From Methanocorpusculum sp. (lineage in GTDB: Archaea > Halobacteriota > Methanomicrobia > Methanomicrobiales > Methanocorpusculaceae): 9,263 nucleotides of DNA. Position 1 is the first letter of the stretch. Every line of letters starts with the position of its first letter. The notes under the pieces are model-generated. The model did no database searches, was not told the origin of the DNA, and was given only the letters and a program-made list of their open reading frames with translations. Of the stretch, positions 1 to 5,598 are shown in pieces. The position numbers and the translations under genes were made by a program. The DNA lies in NCBI GenBank assembly GCA_030539595.1, contig JAUNXW010000058.1:1-9263 (forward strand). Reading direction: 5' to 3'.

Positions 1-2
1 CG

Positions 3-70
3 GAAACCTTTAGGTTTCTTAGTTGAGGCGAGATGCTTTAGCATCTTTAGCTGAGAAAACTATAAGTTTT
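3..70. repeat. Array of three small perfect hairpins (left array)
   Basis: Three perfect inverted repeats follow each other: 3-18 (GAAACCT, loop TT, AGGTTTC), 31-46 (AGATGCT, loop TT, AGCATCT) and 56-70 (AAAACT, loop ATA, AGTTTT). The stems differ in sequence, while the linker before the third hairpin (TTTAGCTGAG, 46-55) matches the linker between two hairpins at 790-830. This looks like a structured intergenic repeat of unknown function. It could be the 3' end of a transcript from the left or a REP-like element. Confidence 0.6.
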
Positions 71-99
71 TGAATCGTCATGCGAACCCGTTGGACAGA

Positions 100-108
100 C
101 TATATATC
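100..108 (+). promoter_or_regulatory. TATA-like box upstream of the 186-639 genes
   Basis: CTATATATC resembles an archaeal TATA box. It lies 78 nt before the ATG at 186. A second AT-rich candidate (CATATTAAT, 144-152) sits about 38 nt before that ATG and would give a very short leader. Both are sequence matches only and I cannot choose between them. Confidence 0.3.
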
Positions 109-117
109 ATGAACTGA

Positions 118-129
118 TTTTTTTATTTT
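118..129 (+). terminator. T-tract, possible archaeal terminator for a gene to the left
   Basis: Seven T, one A and four T on the + strand form a U-tract of the kind at which archaeal RNA polymerase terminates. It would serve a transcript entering from the left edge, but no gene end is visible before it. Confidence 0.25.
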
Positions 130-185
130 GCCTCAAACATCAGCATATTAATCTCTCGTGACAATTAGAAATTAGGCGATTTATT

Positions 186-320
186 ATGCCGAAGAAAAAG
201 AAAGATAAAGATGATGTATGCTACCCTTCAAAGGAAGGCGGAACAAACTTAAAGACAATGGAGCCCTGCGACGCTGAGTCGCCTGCTGATGAAAATGAAC
301 GCAAAAGAAAAAGAGCTTGA
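186..320 (+). CDS. Small basic hypothetical protein, overlapping the next gene
   Basis: ATG at 186 to TGA at 318-320 encodes 44 residues, beginning MPKKKKDKDDVCYPSKEGG and ending in a run of Arg and Lys. I do not recognise it. A weak Shine-Dalgarno-like AGGCGA lies about 8 nt upstream. The last 32 nt overlap the start of the AhpD-like gene at 289 in another frame, so three readings are possible: a real small gene translationally coupled to the next one, a leader ORF, or the original N-terminus of the next protein separated from it by a frameshift. The lysine-rich start and the two cysteines (residues 12 and 28) are all that can be described. Confidence 0.35.
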   Translation: MPKKKKDKDDVCYPSKEGGTNLKTMEPCDAESPADENERKRKRA

Positions 321-639
321 AGAAAAAATCGGGCACGTTCCGGTATTTTTCAGAGAACTTGCGAGTTCAGACCCGCAGATGCATGAGGCTGTGCTGAAGA
401 TTGATAATTATGTTTGGGCTGACGGAAAAATCAGCCGTAAGAACAAAAAGCTTATGGCAATAGCTATTGCATCAGCGCTTCGTGACGACAATGCACTTAA
501 AGCACAGCTTGCGGGCGCTAAAAAACTCGGGCTGACTATTGAAGAGGTTGATGAAGCGCTTCGTGTGGCTTTTATGCTTTCGGGCATGCCTGCCTATGTT
601 CACGGAAAATACGCTGCAAATGAGACTTTCAAATCATAG
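289..639 (+). CDS. Carboxymuconolactone decarboxylase (AhpD-like) family protein lacking the CxxC site
   Basis: A 116-residue all-helical protein of the AhpD/carboxymuconolactone decarboxylase fold. The family pattern is visible from about residue 48: ISRKNKKLMAIAIASALR, then a helix and the C-terminal EEVDEALRVAFMLSGMPAYV. Active AhpD-type peroxidases carry CxxCxxxH after the first helix; here the aligned positions are D66, A69 and Q73, so thiol redox chemistry is not expected and the substrate is unknown. The start is ATG 289, since an in-frame stop lies at 250-252 and no other ATG, GTG or TTG lies between; ATG 295 is an alternative. No clear ribosome-binding site precedes it, and it overlaps the small ORF at 186, which suggests coupled translation. 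It is convergent with the secY end of the ribosomal operon. The family call is fairly safe; the function is not known. Confidence 0.8.
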   Translation: MKMNAKEKELEEKIGHVPVFFRELASSDPQMHEAVLKIDNYVWADGKISRKNKKLMAIAIASALRDDNALKAQLAGAKKLGLTIEEVDEALRVAFMLSGMPAYVHGKYAANETFKS

Positions 640-685
640 ATTCTCAAACATTCAGTTTACTTATCTAAATTCAATTAAAAAAAAC

Positions 686-715
686 AGCTGAGCGGGTTTT
701 CCCGCTCAGCTTTTT
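686..715. terminator. Strong hairpin terminator between convergent genes
   Basis: AGCTGAGCGGG (686-696), loop TTTT, and CCCGCTCAGCT (701-711) form a perfect 11-bp GC-rich stem. On + it is followed by TTTTT; on - it is followed by eight U (the A-run 677-684). It can therefore act in both directions: 47 nt after the AhpD-like gene on +, and as a distant second stop for the secY operon on -. A bacterial-style hairpin plus U-tract is not the usual archaeal form, where the U-tract alone is the main signal. Confidence 0.75.
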
Positions 716-734
716 CCATATCGTCATTTTTTGT

Positions 735-847
735 GAAGCGAAGCCGAACTTCTAATAAATTCCTATCAACGCTGAGTGGAGTGATAGCGGGGCGCTTTAG
801 CGCCCTCAGCTGAGCAAATCTTTGATTTGCGCTGAACGGAGCGAAGC
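735..847. repeat. Array of short hairpins with GCTGAG linkers (right array)
   Basis: Successive inverted repeats are visible: 735-752 (GAAG/CTTC), 763-787 (CTATCA/TGATAG), 790-805 (GGGCGCT, loop TT, AGCGCCC), 814-830 (GCAAATC, loop TTT, GATTTGC) and 830-843 (CGCT/AGCG). The linker 805-814 is itself a palindrome, CTCAGCTGAG. Two near copies of CGCTGARYGGAGYGA occur at 770-784 and 830-844, with a degraded relative near 736-748. The same AGCTGAG linker and hairpin spacing occur in the array at 3-70. No ORF with coding character lies in this stretch. Confidence 0.6.
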
Positions 848-1030
848 CCAAAGTTAGTCAAAATAAAATTCAAGAAGAACCGGCAGCAACCTATTCAAAC
901 CACAAAAAATACGACCCTCCTCTTCAATAAAAAAAACGGTATTAATCATCTAAAAACTCAGAGCACTCTTATTGTCGACGCAGTAACTTTATCTGCCTGC
1001 CCATTAATCAGCCCGACAACTCATAAACAA
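848..1030. other. AT-rich intergenic stretch without a recognisable gene
   Basis: No credible ORF or RNA gene is seen on either strand. The only notable element is an A-run followed by CGGTATTAAT (926-946), which is nearly repeated at 1031-1050 just beyond secY. Confidence 0.5.
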
Positions 1031-1033
1031 AAT

Positions 1034-1040
1034 AAAAAAA
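1034..1040 (-). terminator. U-tract terminator of the ribosomal operon
   Basis: Read on the - strand this is a run of seven U, 21 nt beyond the secY stop codon, which fits archaeal oligo-U termination. Between it and the stop lies a short palindrome, ATAGA-G-TCTAT (1051-1061). The hairpin at 686-711 with its eight-U tail could catch read-through. Confidence 0.5.
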
Positions 1041-1061
1041 TGGTATTAATATAGAGTCTAT

Positions 1062-2498
1062 TTACTCTTTATTAAAGAAATTGCGCATGAATGGATACAT
1101 CTCCATCATCTGCTCATTTGCAATCTGCTCATACAGACGGTATACAATAGACACTGTCAGTAAAAGTCCGGTACCTCCGACAAAACCGATAATACCGAGC
1201 ATATTTGCAAGAACGGACAACAGACCGATAAACACTCCGCCTATAACTGTAACTCTTGGAATATATCTATCTAAATATCTCTCAAGAACAGCCGGGCTTC
1301 TGCGGTAACCGGGAATCTGCATTCCGGAATTCTGAATCTGGCGGGCAACGTGCTTTGAATCAAGACCTGCCGTCTTAACCCAGAAGATAGCAAACAAAGC
1401 ACCTCCAAGAATCATCACACCGCAATCAATACAGATACGGATAATAATCTCCCAAACTGCATGACCGGTTCCCGTGAAATCCGCAAGCCACCACATCCAG
1501 TCCTGAGGCTGGTTAATTGGTGCTAAGAACCACATCAAACCGTTAAGCGGTGTCGAACCGTTAAACTCTCCAAGGAAAGTAACGCCTGCGTTTGCAAGAA
1601 TCATACCAATCATCTGCACATTTGCCTGAAGCACACGAACTAAAATCATCGGAAGAACACTTGCATAAACAAGTTTAACCGGGAATCTTGAACGTGCTCC
1701 GCGGACATTTGCATGAGCAAGAGGAATCTCAATCCTTGTAGACTCAACGTAAACAATCACGAAGAAGAGCACAACCGTAGTAATCAGCGCGAGAATATAC
1801 AAACCGAAGTAGTCGATAAAGTTCACGCCCTCCCCCAAAACCTGGAAAAGTCTCGGGAAGAAACCGTTAGCAAACCCGTCGCCTCCAACCGTCGGCACTT
1901 CCCAACTGAAGAAACCGTTAATCAACCCTTGCGCTACACCCGCAACGATAAACAGACCTACACCCGAACCAATTCCCCATTTGGAAACGACCTCGTCCAT
2001 AAACATAACGAGGACACCGCCGACGCATATCTGAATAAACAGCAAAAACATAACCAGAGTTGTATTTCCGCCGAACAGAGATGCATCCGGAGTCATCCAT
2101 CCGAAAAGATTTGGAAGGGCTTCGATAATAATCATTGCGAAGATAAGCAGTTTCTGCAGACCCATATAGAGAACCTGGCCGCGCTGATCGGATGTATTAA
2201 TCTTAATCAAATCAGCACCGCGAAGCAGCTGAAGGACAATAGACGCTGTAACGATAGGTCCGATACCCAAGTGCAGAATTGTTCCGCTCGTACCTGCCAA
2301 TAAGGCACGGTAATACTCGAAAATATCGACTGCGTTACCTGACAAACCGAAAAGCGGTATGTTAGTCAGGACAAAGTACAAAAGCAGCACCGCGACAGTC
2401 CACATCAACTTGTTTTTGAAGTGAACGTGACCTTCCGGTGGCTTTACTGCCGGCATACGCGACAGTAATGGTTCCATTCGATCCAACAGTTCTCCCAT
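1062..2498 (-). CDS. secY: Preprotein translocase subunit SecY (Sec61 alpha)
   Basis: The pore-forming subunit of the SecYEG/Sec61 channel in the cytoplasmic membrane, through which secreted and membrane proteins pass. At 478 residues it has the length and ten-helix pattern of archaeal SecY. Visible landmarks are the cytosolic N-terminus with PEGHVHFKNK (21-30), TM1 (about 32-50), the plug and TM2 region with GIGPIVTASIVLQLL (78-92), the SecY signature around DEVVSKWGIGSGVGLFI (168-184), the basic cytosolic loop before TM7 (about 254-275), the ribosome-facing loop around GYRR (397-400), and the last helix with GGTGLLLTVSIVYRLYEQI (441-459). Last gene of the operon, 17 nt after L15, the widest gap in the cluster. 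The MGELLDR start fits related SecY proteins, but the site before it is weak (GGTATT); ATG at residue 8 is an alternative. adk, the common next gene in archaea, is absent. Confidence 0.97.
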   Translation of the reverse strand: MGELLDRMEPLLSRMPAVKPPEGHVHFKNKLMWTVAVLLLYFVLTNIPLFGLSGNAVDIFEYYRALLAGTSGTILHLGIGPIVTASIVLQLLRGADLIKINTSDQRGQVLYMGLQKLLIFAMIIIEALPNLFGWMTPDASLFGGNTTLVMFLLFIQICVGGVLVMFMDEVVSKWGIGSGVGLFIVAGVAQGLINGFFSWEVPTVGGDGFANGFFPRLFQVLGEGVNFIDYFGLYILALITTVVLFFVIVYVESTRIEIPLAHANVRGARSRFPVKLVYASVLPMILVRVLQANVQMIGMILANAGVTFLGEFNGSTPLNGLMWFLAPINQPQDWMWWLADFTGTGHAVWEIIIRICIDCGVMILGGALFAIFWVKTAGLDSKHVARQIQNSGMQIPGYRRSPAVLERYLDRYIPRVTVIGGVFIGLLSVLANMLGIIGFVGGTGLLLTVSIVYRLYEQIANEQMMEMYPFMRNFFNKE

Positions 2499-2515
2499 AT
2501 GTTAATACCAAAAAT

Positions 2516-2941
2516 TTATTCTAAAGAGTTGGCTTTTCCGCCAATCTCTTCTATTTTTGCAACTGCACTGCCTGAGAAAGCTTCAGCGGTAATCTCAAGT
2601 TTATGTGTAACTTTTCCGCCGCCGAGAACTTTCTCAACACCAATCTGTGAGGCGTCAAGAGTAATAACTTCTCCGTTTTGAACTGCGATACCGCGTGCAA
2701 CTAAATCAGGAATCATCTGATCAATGTCGCCGATATCAAGGACTTCATAGCTGTATGAAGTCTTGCATACGAATCCGTGTTTACCCTCGGTCTTGCCAAG
2801 AAGGTACCAGCGGGTGAAGTTGTGGTCTCTCCATCCTGCTGCTCCTCTTCCTCCGCGGTTACCTGAACCACGGCGGTTCTTGTGGGTTCCCCCGCCGCAT
2901 GTGCGGGAGCCCCGGAACTTTGAACGCTTGTTTACTGGCAT
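2516..2941 (-). CDS. rpl15: 50S ribosomal protein L15 (uL15)
   Basis: Large-subunit protein that binds 23S rRNA through a glycine- and arginine-rich N-terminal extension. That extension is plain here (residues 8-37, with GSRTCGGGTHKNRRG and NRGGRG), followed by a globular half with the typical ending around KVTHKLEITAEAFSGSAVAK. At 141 residues it is normal for an archaeal L15. The ATG lies 5 nt after the L30 stop, with a GAGGTAATC ribosome-binding site in the end of L30. It is second from last in the operon, before secY, as in most archaea and bacteria. Nothing unusual except the looser spacing after it. Confidence 0.96.
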   Translation of the reverse strand: MPVNKRSKFRGSRTCGGGTHKNRRGSGNRGGRGAAGWRDHNFTRWYLLGKTEGKHGFVCKTSYSYEVLDIGDIDQMIPDLVARGIAVQNGEVITLDASQIGVEKVLGGGKVTHKLEITAEAFSGSAVAKIEEIGGKANSLE

Positions 2942-2946
2942 TTTGA

Positions 2947-3408
2947 TTACCTCATCTTGATAAGAAGATCATTAATCTCCTTACCGTAGTATCCAAGTGC
3001 TCCACCCTGAACGAATGTGAGTTTGGTTGACTTGTATCCCTTTCTTGGCGGGTGCATACGAAGCACCGGCTTAAGTTCGGGCACATCTTTCATTTTGATT
3101 TCGCCGTTGATAAGTGCTGCTGCAAGTTCTGCAATTGTTGCATACTTAGTAGCTGACTTAACGTACTCGTCTGTCAGAGGGGCATCGCCCACAAGTCTTC
3201 CTCTTGTTCCGAGAATGACTTCAAGTGTCTTTGCATCGACTTCTCCGAATGCGACAAAGTCCTTTGCTTTGCGAATCATACCGAGATACTCGGGTGTCTC
3301 AGGGACAATAACACAGTGGTTAATGTGGTGAAGACGGAGCATCTTTAAGGTCTCTTTTATTTCGCGGCGAGTGTTTGCAACGCCTCTGACCTGAACTACT
3401 GCATACAT
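2947..3408 (-). CDS. rpl30: 50S ribosomal protein L30 (uL30), archaeal long form
   Basis: Large-subunit protein on 23S rRNA. The bacterial form is about 60 residues; this 153-residue version has the archaeal/eukaryotic L7-type C-terminal extension. The L30 core is residues 1-55 (MYAVVQVRGVANTRREIKET, then the NHCVIVPETPEYLGMIRKAKD segment). The extension runs to the basic stretch RMHPPRKGYKS (117-127) and a GALGYYGKEIN segment. Its ATG overlaps the S5 stop by one base (TAATG), with GGAGG in the end of S5, so it is probably translated by ribosomes re-initiating after S5. Confidence 0.96.
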   Translation of the reverse strand: MYAVVQVRGVANTRREIKETLKMLRLHHINHCVIVPETPEYLGMIRKAKDFVAFGEVDAKTLEVILGTRGRLVGDAPLTDEYVKSATKYATIAELAAALINGEIKMKDVPELKPVLRMHPPRKGYKSTKLTFVQGGALGYYGKEINDLLIKMR

Positions 3409-4025
3409 TACTTACGACCTCCGATTCTTACAAGGTTGGTCTCGCGAAGTGCATTGTAGGTTGCCTTTGCGAAGTTGATTGTTGTTCTGGTCTGACCGCT
3501 TGTGTTAACCCACACATCCTGAATACCTGCGAGATTAAGAACTTTCTTACCTACATCTCCGGTAACAAGTCCGATTCCTTTCGGTGCCGGCATTAAGGTA
3601 ACTGTAACAGAACCTGCTTTGCCTGAAACTTCCATTGGAACAGAGTGTTTTGTTCCGCATCCGCATTCCCAGGAGCCGCATCCTCTGCGAACCTTAACGA
3701 TTGAGAGTTTTGCGGCAGTGATTGCCTTCTTGATTGCAGTTCCGACCTGAACATCTCTGCCCTGACCGAAACCGATGTATCCGTTCTTGTTGCCGATTAC
3801 GACGACTGCTCTGAACTTAATACGGCGTCCCGAGTCTGTCATACGCTGCATCATATCAATGCAGAGAACTTCGTCCACAAGGTCGGGAAGCATTGCATCA
3901 ACAATGCCCGCTTCCTTTATCGGGTATCCGCTTGCAATAACTTCATCGAAGTTTGCGAATTCTCCGGCAAGAACTTTCTTTCCGAGCCCTGTTACCGGGA
4001 CCCATTCTTCCTGTTCGTAAGCCAT
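3408..4025 (-). CDS. rps5: 30S ribosomal protein S5 (uS5)
   Basis: Small-subunit protein near the mRNA entry channel and important for decoding accuracy. The 205-residue archaeal form has an N-terminal extension, the double-stranded-RNA-binding S5 domain (about 48-111, with FRAVVVIGNKNGYIGFGQG at 71-89), the archaeal/eukaryotic cysteine insert CGSWECGC (116-123), and the C-terminal domain (about 130-197). Start ATG 4025 is 2 nt after the L18 stop, with GGAGC ahead of it inside L18. It overlaps L30 by one base. Intact, with all expected elements. Confidence 0.97.
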   Translation of the reverse strand: MAYEQEEWVPVTGLGKKVLAGEFANFDEVIASGYPIKEAGIVDAMLPDLVDEVLCIDMMQRMTDSGRRIKFRAVVVIGNKNGYIGFGQGRDVQVGTAIKKAITAAKLSIVKVRRGCGSWECGCGTKHSVPMEVSGKAGSVTVTLMPAPKGIGLVTGDVGKKVLNLAGIQDVWVNTSGQTRTTINFAKATYNALRETNLVRIGGRK

Positions 4026-4027
4026 GT

Positions 4028-4552
4028 TTACTCAAGCTCCTTCATTATTGCGTCTTTTACTGCCTCGACATTTTCTGCCAGGTCTTTAAAGCGCTCGTCG
4101 TATTCTGCAATTACTTTACCGTTGCAGCGGTCATCGTCCGGAAGAATTGATTCTCCGACCGGAACATCGAAACCTGCTTCAACAGCACCTTTAACTGCTG
4201 CAAATACACGTGCTCCGGTTGATGCAACCTGAAGTCCGATATCTGCAATACCTTCTGTGTATCCTGCCTTCTGGGCACGGACTGCAAAGAGCATTCCTGT
4301 TAAGTATGCTGCCGGAGTGTTTCCGAGGTATCCTTTGTATCCGTACTCTGCAAGTTCGCGGCTGTTGACGTGAACGAGAGTGTAGTCGCCCTCCATTGTT
4401 GCAGATACTAACTGAACAATGATGTGGCGGTTTGTTTTACGGATAACCATACGGTTTTTGCCGGAAACGATTAAACGCTGGCGCTGGTAATAATCAGTTC
4501 TGCCTTCACGGCGTCTTCTGAACTGAACAAAGTATCTTCCATTGGTTGCCAT
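4028..4552 (-). CDS. rpl18: 50S ribosomal protein L18 (uL18, L5e type)
   Basis: Binds 5S rRNA and, with L5, seats it in the central protuberance of the large subunit. The 174-residue archaeal form shows the basic N-terminus RRRREGRTDYYQRQRL (12-27), the conserved NTPAAYLTGMLFAVRA helix (78-93), the LQVASTGARVFAAVKGA segment (107-123) and an acidic C-terminal helix. ATG 4552 is 3 nt after the L19e stop, with GGAGAG inside the end of L19e. Position between L19e and S5 is the standard archaeal one. Confidence 0.96.
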   Translation of the reverse strand: MATNGRYFVQFRRRREGRTDYYQRQRLIVSGKNRMVIRKTNRHIIVQLVSATMEGDYTLVHVNSRELAEYGYKGYLGNTPAAYLTGMLFAVRAQKAGYTEGIADIGLQVASTGARVFAAVKGAVEAGFDVPVGESILPDDDRCNGKVIAEYDERFKDLAENVEAVKDAIMKELE

Positions 4553-4555
4553 TGT

Positions 4556-5008
4556 TTACTCTCTCCTTGATGTTGCAAGCTCAATCTGAGTCTTGAGGTG
4601 AGCAACGTTTCTGAACTGTCCACCGGCTGCGCGGCGGTAAAGTCTGCGGTACTCTGTCGGTGTGATTGCACCTGAGTCGCGCTGAGCACGAAGCTCTCTG
4701 CGCTGTGCACGGATTTTCTTAATCCATGCTTCCTTTGACGGAGTGCGTGCGCCTTTTGCACCGCTTCTGTGTCCGGTACCTCTGCAGTGACCGTATGCAC
4801 GTTTTGCCATGCGTACGCGTGCTCTGCCGCGTGAGATTCCTTTCTTCTGGTGAGCGGAGATAGCTCCGTCCTCAATCAGCTTGCGGATATCTTCTCGGGA
4901 CATTGCATTTTCAATGTCTGCGACCTTTTCAGGATTAATCCAGACACGGTTGACACCGCAGCCTAATACTTTTGCTGCAAGTTTGCGCTGTGCTGCAAGG
5001 TCACTCAT
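4556..5008 (-). CDS. rpl19e: 50S ribosomal protein L19e (eL19)
   Basis: Archaeal/eukaryotic large-subunit protein with no bacterial homologue; in known archaeal ribosomes it helps form an inter-subunit contact and lies near the polypeptide exit. The 150-residue length is typical. The N-terminal helical domain (MSDLAAQRKLAAKVLGCG and VWINPEKVADIENAMSRED) is followed by the basic linker HQKKGISRGRARVRMAKR (53-70), a GHRSGAKGAR segment, and a long Arg-rich C-terminal helix (93-150). The ATG lies 8 nt inside the end of L32e, with a full TGAGGTGA ribosome-binding site at 5015-5022, the strongest coupling in the operon. Confidence 0.96.
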   Translation of the reverse strand: MSDLAAQRKLAAKVLGCGVNRVWINPEKVADIENAMSREDIRKLIEDGAISAHQKKGISRGRARVRMAKRAYGHCRGTGHRSGAKGARTPSKEAWIKKIRAQRRELRAQRDSGAITPTEYRRLYRRAAGGQFRNVAHLKTQIELATSRRE

Positions 5009-5597
5009 TTGACTTCACCTCAGTCTTCTTTGCTTTCGGCTTAGATTCTGTCTTTTTCTCGGCAGTCTTCTTCGCGGCAGGTTTTTTCTCTGCTGCTTTT
5101 TTTGCTGCCTTCTTTGCTTTCGGCTTCTCTTCGGCTTTGGTTTCAGCTTCGACAGGTTCTTCTGCTTTCGGCTCTTCAATTGCCTTTGTGTCGGCTTCGG
5201 CAACCTTGGGCTGAACAGCCTTTGCGGCTTTAACGTTCAGAACTTTGATTCCGAGTTCTTTTGCTTTGTCCTGAATCTGGAAACGTTTTGCATTTCCAAC
5301 GGATGCTCCGATTCTGACTGCGGTTGTTGCCGGGTCAATTGATTCAAGTTCGGCAATTGTAAAGATGAGAACTTCGCGGTATCCGCTTGGGTGGAATCCT
5401 CTGACAGCTCTCGGGCTTCCGAAACCTGCTTCGGGGTGTTCGCCCTTTGCAATATAGTCCTTGCGCTGCTTTGAGTGAAGTCCTCTCGGTCTTCTCCATG
5501 TATCCTTTAAGGTTACTTTGGTCTGAAGACACTGACGTGCGAACTTTGCCTTCTTTGCATCGCGTGCTTTAAGAAGTCTCTTGATTTCCGATACCAT
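5001..5597 (-). CDS. rpl32e: 50S ribosomal protein L32e (eL32) with long low-complexity C-terminal tail
   Basis: Archaeal/eukaryotic large-subunit protein without a bacterial homologue. The conserved L32e domain spans about residues 23-122, with TWRRPRGLHSKQRKD (33-47), GFGSPRAVRGFHPSGY (58-73) and VRIGASVGNAKR (94-105). Residues 125-198 are a Lys/Ala/Glu/Pro tail: acidic and mixed first (about 133-158), then strongly basic with AKKAAKKAA-like runs. The start is ATG 5597 (MVSEIKRLLKARD), set by AGAGGT at 5605-5610, 1 nt after the L6 stop; an open frame upstream to 5708 lies inside L6 and does not resemble L32e. The 3' end overlaps L19e by 8 nt, so the tail is in frame and translated through to the coupled start. 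Confidence 0.94.
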   Translation of the reverse strand: MVSEIKRLLKARDAKKAKFARQCLQTKVTLKDTWRRPRGLHSKQRKDYIAKGEHPEAGFGSPRAVRGFHPSGYREVLIFTIAELESIDPATTAVRIGASVGNAKRFQIQDKAKELGIKVLNVKAAKAVQPKVAEADTKAIEEPKAEEPVEAETKAEEKPKAKKAAKKAAEKKPAAKKTAEKKTESKPKAKKTEVKSNE

Positions 5598-5598
5598 T

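Noticed and set aside
3..847. CRISPR array from the serial hairpins
   Set aside because: No constant-length direct repeats with regular spacers; stems differ in sequence and only a short linker is shared.
1713..2303. 196-codon open frame on + opposite secY
   Set aside because: It lies wholly antisense to a certain secY; the product is rich in Asn, Gln and His with no family features, as expected from the complement of membrane-protein codons.
4471..4875. 134-codon - strand frame overlapping L19e and L18
   Set aside because: Out-of-frame shadow of two certain ribosomal genes, without recognisable motifs.
4972..5214. Phe/Ala/Ser-rich + strand frame that looks like membrane segments
   Set aside because: It is the complement of the Lys/Ala/Glu tail of L32e; the apparent hydrophobicity comes from TTC/TTT opposite GAA/AAA.
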